A DNA stretch of 64,000 bases, taken from the NCBI RefSeq assembly GCF_021735935.1, contig NZ_WMDZ01000001.1, positions 868,001-932,000 on the forward strand, written 5' to 3'. Positions 52,359-62,001 of this stretch are shown here, in pieces. The DNA comes from Sulfitobacter sp. M39 (GTDB taxonomy: Bacteria > Pseudomonadota > Alphaproteobacteria > Rhodobacterales > Rhodobacteraceae). The notes below the pieces were generated by a model. It saw only the letters and a list, made by a program, of their open reading frames with translations, did no database searches and had not been told where the DNA came from. How positions within the stretch are numbered: position 1 is the first letter of the stretch; each line of letters starts with the position of its first letter. The position numbers and the translations under genes are program-made.

Positions 52359-53276
52359 ATGCTGCGATTTCTTTTACCGGTATTGGCCGCGCTTTTGCTT
52401 CTGCCCGTGGATGCGCAGGCGACAGAGCGGGAACGCCTTGGCTATGGCCGTCTGATCTCCAATGACGCCATCGCAGACTTCCGCGACCGCGAGCGCACGG
52501 GCTCCTATGTGTCGTCCCGCGTTTGGGGGCCGGAATGGACGGGGCGCTTGCCGGACCGCTTTGGGCAGTTGATCGAGCTGCGTTTGGGGGTAGATCTGCT
52601 GGCCCCCGCGAACCTGCGTCGCCCGCAAGCCGGATCGCGCCCGTGGGCCGGTGCCCTGTCCGTCGGGATGCACACCCATTTCGAACGCGATGCTGTGGAA
52701 TATTCGGTCGGGGCGGCGATCTATGCCACCGGTCCGCAGACCCATCTGGATGATCTGCAACGCGGTATTCACGACATCATCGACGCGACCTCGCCCTCTG
52801 ATCGGGTGCTGGATAACCAGATCGAAAACGGCTTTCACCCTACGGTTCTGGTCGAGATTGGGCGCAGCTTTCCGATTGGCGCACGGACAAGCCTGCGCCC
52901 CTTTGTCGAGGGGCAAGCGGGGATAGAGACATTCGTTCGCGCGGGCTTTGACCTGACCTTTGGCGACATCACACGCGGGGAAATGTTGGTGCGCGACAGC
53001 ACCACCGGCCAGCGTTACCGCGTGGTGCAGAACCGCGACGCCACGGGTTTTGGCTTTGTCGTCGGGGCCGATATCGCGCGGGTCAGCGACAGCGTGTTCC
53101 TGCCGTCGGATCGTGGCTATGACCTGACCCCGCGCCGCGATCGTGTGCGTGCGGGGGTGCATTGGCAAGGCAAGCGGGCCTCGGCCTTCTATGGTCTGAC
53201 GTGGCTGGGCAAGGAGTACGAGACGCAGCCCGATCACCAGCTTGTCGGCTCGGTACGCATCAAGATCGACTTCTGA
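52359..53276 (+). CDS. LpxR-family outer-membrane protein (DUF2219)
   Basis: A 305-residue protein with a signal peptide (MLRFLLPVLAALLLLPVDAQA) and a barrel ending in aromatic GSVRIKIDF. The start of the mature protein, GYGRLISNDAIADFRDRERTGSYVSSRVW, has the N-D...DR.RTGSY pattern of LpxR lipid A 3'-O-deacylases, and WAGALSVGMHTHFE fits the catalytic His segment. Whether it acts on lipid A is not shown. TAGGAG precedes ATG 52359; the upstream frame is unused. Confidence 0.8.
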   Translation: MLRFLLPVLAALLLLPVDAQATERERLGYGRLISNDAIADFRDRERTGSYVSSRVWGPEWTGRLPDRFGQLIELRLGVDLLAPANLRRPQAGSRPWAGALSVGMHTHFERDAVEYSVGAAIYATGPQTHLDDLQRGIHDIIDATSPSDRVLDNQIENGFHPTVLVEIGRSFPIGARTSLRPFVEGQAGIETFVRAGFDLTFGDITRGEMLVRDSTTGQRYRVVQNRDATGFGFVVGADIARVSDSVFLPSDRGYDLTPRRDRVRAGVHWQGKRASAFYGLTWLGKEYETQPDHQLVGSVRIKIDF

Positions 53277-53369
53277 CGCGCAAGCCCCGTGCATAGGGTG
53301 ATTCGTTCTTTCCAGCGGGGAACGGTTTTGATAGCCTTGGGGCAATAATAATACGACGAGGCACGAACA

Positions 53370-54443
53370 GTGGTCAAAACGGGCTTTCGAGGCACGTTTG
53401 TCATAAGCTGGTCGCAGACAGAAATAGACGGGCTGGACGCCGCACCGGTGCAATCCCTCAAGGTGGGGGCAGCCTGGGCGTGGCGGGGCGATTCACTTCG
53501 CGTTGACGGGCCGAATGACGTGTTGCGGCTGGATCAGGCAGACGAGGCAGGGGATCTGCGCAGACGGGCTGCGCGGATGGTGCATCGTTTGGTCGGTGCT
53601 GCCCTAGACGGCACCACGCCGCCGCACCGGTCTTTTGCCAGCGACCGCGACACCCCTTTGATGGACAACAGCTTTACCGTGACCGACGGCGCGCAGACCT
53701 ATCTGGTGACAGTGATCGAGGTCGGGCAGGGCAGCCAGCCGCTGCTGATGTTCCTTGACGCGCTGCCGCCGCGCAATACCGATCTGTGGGTCGTCGAGCA
53801 CACGTTGAACACCGCCGCGGCGGATCGGGCGGCGCAATACAGCAGCGGTGTAATCTGCTTTACCCCCGGCACGATGATCCGCACCGCCGATGGCGCGCGC
53901 CGGATCGAACAGCTGCGCGAGGGCGATCACGTCCAGACGAAAGACAACGGCCTGCAACCCGTGCGCTGGATCGGTAGCCGCCGCATGAGCGGGGCGCGAT
54001 TGTTCGCGATGCCGCAACTGCGCCCCATCCGGTTTCGCGCCGGTGCTTTGGGGGTCGCGCAGCCTGACGCGGATTTGCTGGTGTCGCCCAGCCACCGGAT
54101 GCTGGTGAAGGGGCGCGTCGCGCATGACTTGTTCAACACGGACGAGGTGCTTGTCACCGCGCGGGATCTGGTGAACGGGCGCAGTGTCACCATCGATGCC
54201 CATGCGCGCGAGGTGACCTATATCCACCTCCTGCTCGATTTCCACGAGGTGCTTTGGGCCAATGGAGTAGAGACGGAGAGCTTTCACCCTGCCTCTGCCG
54301 CGCTAGAGACATTGGACGCGACCGACCGCGCGCGGCTGCTGGACCAGTTTCCGCAGATCGCCTTTGATCCGCATACCTATGGCGGCTATGCGCGGCGCAA
54401 TCTGTCGATGTCCGAAGCGGCGATCCTCGCGCACGCCGCCTGA
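53370..54443 (+). CDS. Hint-domain protein
   Basis: A 357-residue protein (GTG start, GAGG upstream). Residues ~165-300 are a Hint (Hedgehog/intein) domain: VICFTPGTMIRTADGARRIEQLREGDHVQT, VRWIGSRR, and SPSHRMLV with the B-block His. The preceding ~165 residues resemble the short N-terminal part of roseobacter Hint proteins; there is no signal peptide and no C-terminal intein HN, so protein splicing is unlikely. Function unknown; such proteins are multi-copy in many Rhodobacteraceae and may be linked to secreted proteins. Confidence 0.83.
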   Translation: MVKTGFRGTFVISWSQTEIDGLDAAPVQSLKVGAAWAWRGDSLRVDGPNDVLRLDQADEAGDLRRRAARMVHRLVGAALDGTTPPHRSFASDRDTPLMDNSFTVTDGAQTYLVTVIEVGQGSQPLLMFLDALPPRNTDLWVVEHTLNTAAADRAAQYSSGVICFTPGTMIRTADGARRIEQLREGDHVQTKDNGLQPVRWIGSRRMSGARLFAMPQLRPIRFRAGALGVAQPDADLLVSPSHRMLVKGRVAHDLFNTDEVLVTARDLVNGRSVTIDAHAREVTYIHLLLDFHEVLWANGVETESFHPASAALETLDATDRARLLDQFPQIAFDPHTYGGYARRNLSMSEAAILAHAA

Positions 54444-54476
54444 CGCTGCCGGATCGCCTGCTTTCTTGGGGCGGGC

Positions 54477-55046
54477 CTAGCTGTCTGCCTTGCCCGCGAT
54501 CAATGCCTGCACGATGGCTTTTGCGCTGTCGCTCGACCAATCCGCATCACCGCGCAGGCGCGCGATTTCGCGTCCCTCAGGGTCCATGATCACGGTGATC
54601 GGCAGGCCGAAAATGCCCATCTGGCTGGCCAGCGCCTGTTTCGGGTCCTGGTGGCGTGGCAGGCTGTCGACGCCCGCATCCGCAAAGAACCGTTTGATCC
54701 CGTCGGGCGTGTTGCGGCCTGTGGCGATGGTCAGTACCTCGAAATCATCGCCGCCGAATTCCTTTTGCAGCGCGTTCAGCTGCGGCATTTCCTTGCGGCA
54801 AGGCGCGCACCACGTGGCCCAGAAGTTGATCAGCACATATTTGCCCTGCCATGCCTCAAGCGTCGTCTCGCCGCCGTCATCCTCAAGCTGGAACGCGACA
54901 GAGGAGGTGGCAACGGGGGAATCGTGCACGACCAGTTTCTTCATATCACCGTCGCGCAGGGGCTTGATGTCGGCGCTTTGCGCAAAGCTGGGGTTTGCAC
55001 CAAGGGCAAGGGCCGTATAAACGAGCGCGAGCATAATCTTTTTCAT
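54477..55046 (-). CDS. tlpA: TlpA-family thiol:disulfide oxidoreductase
   Basis: A 189-residue exported thioredoxin-fold protein with a signal peptide ([22 protein letters not shown]). The redox motif is [18 protein letters not shown] (CxxC) and cis-Pro is in [10 protein letters not shown]. It reduces periplasmic disulfides, for example in cytochrome maturation. ATG 55046 follows GGAGG; the open frame further upstream is inside the argH gene region and rejected. It is divergent from argH, 22 bases apart. Confidence 0.92.
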   Translation of the reverse strand: MKKIMLALVYTALALGANPSFAQSADIKPLRDGDMKKLVVHDSPVATSSVAFQLEDDGGETTLEAWQGKYVLINFWATWCAPCRKEMPQLNALQKEFGGDDFEVLTIATGRNTPDGIKRFFADAGVDSLPRHQDPKQALASQMGIFGLPITVIMDPEGREIARLRGDADWSSDSAKAIVQALIAGKADS

Positions 55047-55068
55047 TTTCCCTCCGAGGGGTTGCCTG

Positions 55069-56460
55069 ATGACCGATACGACTTCGAACAAAATGTGGGG
55101 TGGCCGTTTTGCCGCCGGACCGGACGCGATCATGGAGGCGATCAACGCCTCGATCTCGTTTGACCAGCGTATGGCCGCCCAGGACATTGCCGGGTCGCGC
55201 GCCCATGCCGCCATGTTGGCTGCACAAGACATCATTAGTGATAGCGATGCTGACGCCATTCGGAAAGGGTTGCTCACGGTGTTGTCAGAGATCGAGGGCG
55301 GGACATTTGCCTATTCGACCGCGCTGGAAGACATCCACATGAACGTCGAGGCGCGCCTGAAAGAGGTGATTGGCGAACCCGCAGGCCGTCTGCACACGGG
55401 CCGGTCGCGCAACGATCAGGTCGCGACCGATTTCAAACTGTGGACCCGCGACCAGTTCGACGCCGCCGAAAGCGGATTGTTGGCGTTGATCAAGGCTTTG
55501 CTGGGTCAGGCAGAGGCTGGAGCCGACTGGGTCATGCCCGGTTTCACCCATTTGCAGACCGCACAGCCGGTCACCTGGGGCCACCACATGATGGCCTATG
55601 TCGAGATGTTTGGCCGCGATCTGAGCCGGATGCGCGACGCACGGGCGCGGATGAATGAATCGCCTTTGGGCGCGGCTGCGCTTGCGGGCACGTCCTTTCC
55701 GATTGACCGCGACATGACCGCACAGGCGCTTGGCTTTGACCGTCCGGCCGCCAATTCGCTGGATGCGGTCAGCGACCGTGACTTCGCGCTTGAATTCCTG
55801 AGCGCGGCGTCGATCTGCGCCATGCACCTGAGCCGGTTCGCCGAAGAGCTGGTGATCTGGTCCTCGGCGCAGTTCCGTTTCGTGACCCTGTCGGACCGTT
55901 TCTCGACCGGGTCCAGCATCATGCCGCAGAAAAAGAACCCCGACGCGGCAGAGCTGATCCGAGCCAAGATCGGCCGCATCATGGGGGCCAATGTGGCGCT
56001 TATGATGGTGATGAAGGGGCTGCCACTGGCCTATTCCAAGGACATGCAGGAAGATAAGGAGCAGGTCTTTGACGCCGCTGACAACCTGATGCTGGCGCTG
56101 GCTGCGATGGAAGGCATGGTCAAGGATATGTCCGCCAACCGCGAAAGCCTTGCTGCTGCGGCGGGGTCGGGCTTTTCCACCGCGACCGATCTGGCCGATT
56201 GGCTGGTCCGCGTGCTGGGGCTGCCGTTCCGCGATGCGCATCACATCACCGGATCGCTGGTGGCGCTGGCCGAACAGAACTGCTGCGACCTGCCGGATTT
56301 GACGCTGGAACAGATGCAATCGGCGCATGGCGACATCACGGCGGACGTCTTTGACGTTTTGGGCGTGGAAAATTCCGTCAATTCGCGTATGTCTTATGGT
56401 GGGACCGCACCTGCCCAAGTGCGCGCGCAGGTGGCCCGCTGGAAAGGGATCATCGGATGA
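55069..56460 (+). CDS. argH: Argininosuccinate lyase
   Basis: A 463-residue fumarase/aspartase-superfamily enzyme giving arginine + fumarate. [28 protein letters not shown] and the signature [11 protein letters not shown] with the catalytic Ser loop are present. Length equals the family. A tiny lipoprotein gene begins inside its stop codon (ATGA), and lysA follows, so the region is an argH-lipoprotein-lipoprotein-lysA run. Confidence 0.96.
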   Translation: MTDTTSNKMWGGRFAAGPDAIMEAINASISFDQRMAAQDIAGSRAHAAMLAAQDIISDSDADAIRKGLLTVLSEIEGGTFAYSTALEDIHMNVEARLKEVIGEPAGRLHTGRSRNDQVATDFKLWTRDQFDAAESGLLALIKALLGQAEAGADWVMPGFTHLQTAQPVTWGHHMMAYVEMFGRDLSRMRDARARMNESPLGAAALAGTSFPIDRDMTAQALGFDRPAANSLDAVSDRDFALEFLSAASICAMHLSRFAEELVIWSSAQFRFVTLSDRFSTGSSIMPQKKNPDAAELIRAKIGRIMGANVALMMVMKGLPLAYSKDMQEDKEQVFDAADNLMLALAAMEGMVKDMSANRESLAAAAGSGFSTATDLADWLVRVLGLPFRDAHHITGSLVALAEQNCCDLPDLTLEQMQSAHGDITADVFDVLGVENSVNSRMSYGGTAPAQVRAQVARWKGIIG

Positions 56461-56636
56461 AACCCGTCGCTGCTATTGTCTTGTTGCTGACTCTCGCCGC
56501 CTGTGGTGTGGACGGGGAACCCGTGCCGCCGCAGGTCAATAGCACGGTGACGCTGTCGTCCTCCGGCATGTCGGTGGGCACTGGCGTCACCCTTGGCCGC
56601 GGCCCGTTCCGGTTGGGTCTGGGGGCGGCGCTGTGA
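56457..56636 (+). CDS. Tiny lipoprotein following argH
   Basis: A 59-residue protein: [20 protein letters not shown] has a signal and lipobox LAAC, then a short tail ([15 protein letters not shown]...). It starts in the argH stop (ATGA) and ends overlapping the next start (GTGA), so translation is coupled through all three genes. Family unknown to me; a small argH-linked lipoprotein of this type is common in Rhodobacterales. Confidence 0.75.
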   Translation: MKPVAAIVLLLTLAACGVDGEPVPPQVNSTVTLSSSGMSVGTGVTLGRGPFRLGLGAAL

Positions 56637-56836
56637 TCCGCGCGGCGGTGCTGGCCGTGGTTGCGCTGGCGGTGCTGGCGGGCTGTGACAGCGCGCAACG
56701 CCATGCGCCAAGCGCCCATGACAGCCGCGCCTATCCCCCCGCGACGGATACCGCCACCCGCAAGCATCGCAGCAACTATGAACCGGGTGTGCATATCTCG
56801 GGGCATGTGGATGTGGGCGTTTCAAAGACATTCTGA
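56633..56836 (+). CDS. Second tiny lipoprotein
   Basis: A 67-residue protein, GTG start: [20 protein letters not shown] has a lipobox LAGC, followed by a hydrophilic tail with SNYEPGVHISGHVDVGVSKTF. It overlaps the previous lipoprotein by four bases. Function unknown; the tail ends VGVSKTF, like a beta-strand, while the first lipoprotein ends in RLGLGAAL, so both may sit near outer-membrane strands. Confidence 0.7.
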   Translation: MIRAAVLAVVALAVLAGCDSAQRHAPSAHDSRAYPPATDTATRKHRSNYEPGVHISGHVDVGVSKTF

Positions 56837-56984
56837 CCGGCGGGGCGGGTGGCGCTGATTGCCATTCCCGCCGCCTTTGGTATTGGGGTAAGCTGTGGTC
56901 TGCCGCGATGCCTTTCCCTGCGGTTCGCCGCCCGTAAACGATCGCCGGCAGCTTTCGGCGGGAAAAGCTTAGGAGCCTGAAACT

Positions 56985-58250
56985 ATGGATCATTTCCTGT
57001 ACCGCGATGGCGCGCTGTTCGCCGAGGATGTCGCCATCTCCGAGATCGCAGCCGCGGTCGGCACGCCCTTTTACGTCTATTCGACCGCCACGCTACTGCG
57101 CCACTTCAAGGCTTTTGACGATGCGCTGGACGGGATGGACCATCTGGTCTGCTACGCGATGAAGGCGAACTCGAACCAAGCGGTGCTGAAAACGCTCGCG
57201 CAGGCGGGGGCGGGCATGGATGTCGTGTCGGCGGGGGAATACCTGCGTGCCAAGGCGGCAGGCGTGCCCGGCGACAAGATCGTTTTCTCGGGCGTGGGCA
57301 AGACCATCTCTGAAATCCGGCTCGCACTTGAAGGGGGCATCCGCCAGTTCAACGTCGAATCCGAACCCGAGATGGAGGTGCTGGACGCCGTCGCACTGTC
57401 GATGGACAAGGTCGCGCCGATCACCATCCGCGTGAACCCCGATGTCGACGCCAAAACACACGCCAAGATCGCCACCGGCAAGTCCGAGAACAAGTTCGGC
57501 ATCCCCATCGCCCGCGCGCGCGAAGTCTACCGCATGGCCGCCGCCATGCCGGGGCTAGAGGTCGTGGGCATCGACGTGCACATCGGCAGCCAGTTGACCG
57601 ATCTGACGCCGTTCGAGCTGGCGTATCAAAAAGTTGCCGAACTGACAGAACAGCTGCGCGCCGACGGGCATACCATCCGTCGTCTGGATCTGGGCGGCGG
57701 GCTGGGAATCCCCTACGAGCGTAGCAATGCCGCACCGCCGCTGCCCACGGATTACGGCGCGATGGTGCAAAAGACGCTTGGCCATCTGGGTTGCGAGATC
57801 GAGATCGAGCCCGGCCGCCTGATCGCGGGCAACGCCGGTCTCATGGTGAGCGAGGTGATCTATGTCAAATCCGGAGAAGGCCGCGATTTCCTGATCATCG
57901 ACGGTGCGATGAACGACCTGATCCGCCCCGCCATGTACGAAGCCCATCACGATATCATCCCCGTCGTCGAAGCCGAAGCAGGGGCCGAGCAGCAGCCCTA
58001 TGACATCGTCGGGCCGGTCTGCGAATCCGGTGATACCTTTGCCAAGCAGCGCATGATGCCAAAGCTGGCGGCGGGCGATCTGGTGGCCTTCCGCAGTGCC
58101 GGTGCCTATGGCGCGGTGATGGCCAGCGAATACAACTCTCGTGCGCTGATCCCCGAGGTGCTGGTCCATGGCGATCAATTTGCGGTTATCCGCCGACGCC
58201 CGACCTTTGACGAAATGATAAATCGCGATACCATTCCTGAATGGCTGTGA
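56985..58250 (+). CDS. lysA: Diaminopimelate decarboxylase
   Basis: A 421-residue PLP decarboxylase, last step of lysine synthesis. The PLP Lys is in VCYAMKANSNQAV; IDVHIGSQL, LDLGGGLGIPY and EPGRLIAGNAG bind phosphate/substrate; CESGDTFA contributes the active-site Cys of the partner subunit. It starts ATG 56985, about 150 bases after the lipoprotein, with AGGAG upstream. Confidence 0.96.
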   Translation: MDHFLYRDGALFAEDVAISEIAAAVGTPFYVYSTATLLRHFKAFDDALDGMDHLVCYAMKANSNQAVLKTLAQAGAGMDVVSAGEYLRAKAAGVPGDKIVFSGVGKTISEIRLALEGGIRQFNVESEPEMEVLDAVALSMDKVAPITIRVNPDVDAKTHAKIATGKSENKFGIPIARAREVYRMAAAMPGLEVVGIDVHIGSQLTDLTPFELAYQKVAELTEQLRADGHTIRRLDLGGGLGIPYERSNAAPPLPTDYGAMVQKTLGHLGCEIEIEPGRLIAGNAGLMVSEVIYVKSGEGRDFLIIDGAMNDLIRPAMYEAHHDIIPVVEAEAGAEQQPYDIVGPVCESGDTFAKQRMMPKLAAGDLVAFRSAGAYGAVMASEYNSRALIPEVLVHGDQFAVIRRRPTFDEMINRDTIPEWL

Positions 58251-58289
58251 CCGCGCCTTGCGTGTCCGGCTTTTGAAAGCGGGGCCCGC

Positions 58290-60881
58290 ATGACGTTTTT
58301 CACCGCCAAGGATGACGACCACTCGCCCGAGCAGGGTCTCAAGTCGATCCGCTGGCCCCTGCGTCTGACCTGGGCCGGTATCTGGGCCGAGGTGTTGGTG
58401 CAGGCGTTCTGGCCGCTGATCGCCTTGGTGCTGGCTGTTCTGGCGGTGCTGATGCTGGGGCTGCACGATACCGTGCCGATGTCCGTCGTGACGGGCGCTG
58501 TCGTTGCTGTGACGCTGGCCGCTGTCGGGGCGCTGGTCTATGCGCTGCGCCATTTACGCATCCCCCGCCGGATAGAGGCGCTGACCCGCCTGGACGCCAG
58601 CCTGCCCGGACGCCCCATTCAGGCGCTGATGGATGTGCAGGCGATCGGCACGGGGGATGATGCCTCGGCCACGGTGTGGCAGGCGCACCAACGCCGCATG
58701 GCCGCCCGTGCCGCCGCTGCGCAGGCGGTGCCTGCGGACTTGCGCATCGCGCGCCGTGATCCCTTTGCCCTGCGCTATGTTGCGCTGCTCGCTTTCGTTA
58801 CGACGCTGGTCTTTGGGTCGGTGCTGCGCATCGGGTCGGTTGCGGGTCTGACGGCGGGCGGGGGGGCTTTGGCCTCGGGGCCGGTCTGGGAAGGCTGGGC
58901 GGAGCCGCCGCGCTATACCGGCAAGCCGACGCTGTATTTGTCCGACCTTGCGGAGGGGCCGCTGAACCTGCCTGCGGGCACGCTGATCACCCTGCGCATG
59001 TATGGCGAAGTGGGGGCGCTGTCGGTTTCCGAGACCGTCTCGGGCCAGCCCCAGCCAGAGGGAGACGCCCCCGCCATCGTGCAGGATTTCAAGGTCAGCC
59101 AAAGCGGGCAGATCGCCATCGACGGGCCGAACGGGCGCGCGTGGGACGTGACGATGCTGCCCGACGCCAAACCGCAGGTGGAGATTGCAGGCCCGCCCGA
59201 GGTGACCGCCCTTGGCGAGATGCAACTGCCCTTTGTGGCGCGCGATGACTACGGCGTAGAAGCGGGCGAGGCGCGGATTGATCTGGATCTGGCCGCTGTG
59301 GACCGCCGCTATGGGCTGGCTATCGATCCTGACCCGCGGGCCGAGGTGATCGTGCCGCTGTCGCTGCCCATTGCAGGGGACCGCCGCGATTTCGAAGAGA
59401 ACCTGATCGACGACTTTTCCAAACATCCTTGGGCCAATCTGCCGGTCACGGTGACACTGAGCTTGCTGGATGCGTCGGAACAACAGGCGACCACCCCGCC
59501 GACGCAGATGACCCTGCCGGGACGACGCTTTTTCGATCCGCTGGCGGCGGCAGTCATTGAACAGCGGCGCGATCTGCTGTGGGCCAAGGGCAATGCCGAC
59601 AGCCTCGCGCAGGTCTTGCGGGCGGTGTCCTATCGCCCGGAGGATGTGTTCCGCTCTGACACGGCGGCGCTGCGCTTGCGGCGGCTGATTGAACGTATCG
59701 AAATTCGCGCCCGCTATGGTTTGTCCGACGAGGTGCAGACCGAGATCGCGGATGATCTGTGGGATTTGGCGATTGAACTGGAAGAGGGCGTGCTGGCCGA
59801 TGCGCTCGACCGGATGCGCCGGGCGCAAGAACGTCTGCAAGAGGCGATGAAGAACGGCGCCTCGGACGCCGAGATCGCCGAACTGATGGAAGAGCTGCGC
59901 CGCGCCACCGACGACTATATGCGCCAGTTGCAACGCCAGCAGGCGCAAGAAGGTGAGAACGGCGACCAGCAGCAAGGCCAGCAGGGCGAAACCATGCAGA
60001 TGACGCAGGACGACCTGCAACGCATGATGGACCGGATTCAGGAGCTGATGGAGCAGGGCCGCATGGCCGAGGCGGAACAGGCGCTGCGCGAGCTGCAGGA
60101 GATGATGGAGAACATGCGCGTTACCCAAGGCCAACCGGGCGAAGGTGGGCAATCCGAGGGTGAACAGGCGATGGAGGGGCTGGCCGATAGCCTGCGTGAA
60201 CAGCAAGAGCTAAGCGATCGGGCGTTCCGCGATTTGCAGGACCGGTTCAATCCCAATGCCGATGACGGCCAGCAGCAGGGGCAGGACCAGGGCCAGCAAC
60301 CCGGCCCGCAGCAGGAGGGCAACCAGCCCGGCCAACCGGGGCAGCAGCCGGGCCAGAACAATGGCCAGGGCGAACCGGGGCAGGGACAGGGATCGATCGC
60401 TGACCGTCAGCAAGCGCTGCGCGATGAGCTGCGCCGTCAGGAAGGGCGTTTGCCCGGTGGCGGTACCCCCGAAGGTGACACTGCGCGCGATGCGCTGGAC
60501 CGTGCCGGCCGCGCGATGGACGGTGCCGAAGAGGCTTTGCGCCGCGACGATCTGGCCGAAGCGATCGATAACCAGTCGCAGGCGATGGAAGCGCTGCGCG
60601 AGGGGATGCGCGCCTTGGGCGAAGCGATGGAACAGGATCAGCAAGCGTCCGAGCCAGGGCAAGGCACCGCGCAGGGCAACCGCCGTGCCGAGAACACGGA
60701 CCCCTTAGGGCGCGAACAGGGGGCGAATGGCGCGCAGGGGTCAGAGGGTGATCTGGCGCTGGATAACGACGCCTATGGCCGCGCGCGTGAACTGCTGGAC
60801 GAGATCCGCCGCCGCTCGGGCGAGGCGACACGGCCAGAGGTCGAACGCGACTACCTGCGCCGTCTGCTGGACCGCTTCTGA
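58290..60881 (+). CDS. TIGR02302/DUF4175 large membrane protein with Gln-rich tail
   Basis: An 863-residue protein. Three hydrophobic segments occur in the first ~190 residues (around 43-60, 70-92 and 165-190). The middle (200-540) is a periplasm-facing region (WEGWAEPPRYTGKPTLYL is typical), and 560-830 is a very Gln/Glu/Gly/Met-rich low-complexity stretch with coiled-coil-like MMDRIQELMEQGRMAEAEQALRELQEMMENM. This is the alphaproteobacterial TIGR02302 family of unknown function. The C-terminus ELLDEIRRRSGEATRPEVERDYLRRLLDRF is conserved. It follows lysA by 39 bases. Confidence 0.88.
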   Translation: MTFFTAKDDDHSPEQGLKSIRWPLRLTWAGIWAEVLVQAFWPLIALVLAVLAVLMLGLHDTVPMSVVTGAVVAVTLAAVGALVYALRHLRIPRRIEALTRLDASLPGRPIQALMDVQAIGTGDDASATVWQAHQRRMAARAAAAQAVPADLRIARRDPFALRYVALLAFVTTLVFGSVLRIGSVAGLTAGGGALASGPVWEGWAEPPRYTGKPTLYLSDLAEGPLNLPAGTLITLRMYGEVGALSVSETVSGQPQPEGDAPAIVQDFKVSQSGQIAIDGPNGRAWDVTMLPDAKPQVEIAGPPEVTALGEMQLPFVARDDYGVEAGEARIDLDLAAVDRRYGLAIDPDPRAEVIVPLSLPIAGDRRDFEENLIDDFSKHPWANLPVTVTLSLLDASEQQATTPPTQMTLPGRRFFDPLAAAVIEQRRDLLWAKGNADSLAQVLRAVSYRPEDVFRSDTAALRLRRLIERIEIRARYGLSDEVQTEIADDLWDLAIELEEGVLADALDRMRRAQERLQEAMKNGASDAEIAELMEELRRATDDYMRQLQRQQAQEGENGDQQQGQQGETMQMTQDDLQRMMDRIQELMEQGRMAEAEQALRELQEMMENMRVTQGQPGEGGQSEGEQAMEGLADSLREQQELSDRAFRDLQDRFNPNADDGQQQGQDQGQQPGPQQEGNQPGQPGQQPGQNNGQGEPGQGQGSIADRQQALRDELRRQEGRLPGGGTPEGDTARDALDRAGRAMDGAEEALRRDDLAEAIDNQSQAMEALREGMRALGEAMEQDQQASEPGQGTAQGNRRAENTDPLGREQGANGAQGSEGDLALDNDAYGRARELLDEIRRRSGEATRPEVERDYLRRLLDRF

Positions 60882-60933
60882 TAGGATTGATGACGCAAGG
60901 ACGGGGCCGCCAAAAGGACGGGCCCGATCCGTT

Positions 60934-61842
60934 TTAGCTGCCCGACTGCGACGCCCGTGCATCCAGCCATTGCAACGTTGATTGCAGCATCTCGTCCAGC
61001 CATTGGCGCGCGCTGTCCACCTGCGCGACGTAAAGCGCAAGATAGGGGCGCAGTGCGGGAACCGCTTCCGAGATGTGCGGTGAAAAGACGTATAGCAGCA
61101 CCAGCACAGAGGCGAGCGCGACAATCAGCACGAACCCGCGGCTGAACCCGCTACGCTGTTTCGGGTCCGCATGGGTATTGCGCCCGGCGTCTGCGCCCGT
61201 GTTTGGGATCACGCGCCGTTCTGATCCGGTGCGCAGGGTGGAGTTGATCTCTTCGATATCGGGCAGCAATTCGCGGCGTGATGCAACGGCCGCCGCGGCG
61301 GCTGTGGTCTCGGCAACGCTGTGCTGCTCTTCGCCGCGCAGACGCGACATGCGGGCCTTGGCCTGCTGCGCGCGGTCGCTTTCGCTGGGTTGGTCTGCTT
61401 CTTCAAGCCCCAGATCAGGCTGGCTTTCAAGAGTCTCTGCCTGACGGCGACGGCGGGCTTCTTGTTCCGCCTCGGCCTCTTGCCGGAGAATATCGGCGAC
61501 CGAAGGGTCAAGCTGCTTGCGCGGTGGCGGGGCGGGATGCGCGGGTTCGCCCGCGTCGGGGTCTTCCGCGGCGTCTTCGTCGGGCTCGGGTGTGCTTGCT
61601 GGGGCGGGCGCATCTGCATCGCGTTCGGGCGCGACGCCATCATCCGCATCATCGCGCGCCGACAGAGCGGCGGAAACCGTGCTGATCCTGCCGTCGTCCT
61701 CTTCATCGAGAGGGGGGAAATCGGGGTGGTGCTGGAACCAGGTCTGGCCACAGTTCGAACATTGCACATCGCGACCGGAAGAGGGCATCACCTCGTCCGG
61801 GACCTCGTACTGCGCATCGCAATTGGGACAGATCAGTCTCAT
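60934..61842 (-). CDS. Zinc-ribbon (MJ0042) membrane-anchored protein
   Basis: A 302-residue protein: residues 1-38 form a zinc ribbon with CPNCDAQYEVPDEV and CSNCGQTWFQ, residues 45-215 are acidic/Pro-rich disordered linker, and one hydrophobic span (GFVLIVALASVLVLLYVF) near residue 235 anchors it. Such proteins are common upstream of ftsE in alphaproteobacteria. Here it is divergent from ftsE with 159 bases between. Confidence 0.85.
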   Translation of the reverse strand: MRLICPNCDAQYEVPDEVMPSSGRDVQCSNCGQTWFQHHPDFPPLDEEDDGRISTVSAALSARDDADDGVAPERDADAPAPASTPEPDEDAAEDPDAGEPAHPAPPPRKQLDPSVADILRQEAEAEQEARRRRQAETLESQPDLGLEEADQPSESDRAQQAKARMSRLRGEEQHSVAETTAAAAAVASRRELLPDIEEINSTLRTGSERRVIPNTGADAGRNTHADPKQRSGFSRGFVLIVALASVLVLLYVFSPHISEAVPALRPYLALYVAQVDSARQWLDEMLQSTLQWLDARASQSGS

Positions 61843-62001
61843 GTTGCGCCCCGAACCATTGGAAACCTCTTCGTTTTCACGTCAGATCAACCTTATGTCC
61901 TAGAAAACCGTAGGAAAAGTGCAATCTTCATGCAATGGCTGCGCCGGGGTGCATTGAAACCCAAGCGGTGCTGGGGCACAACAGTTCAAACCAAGCGGGA
62001 T

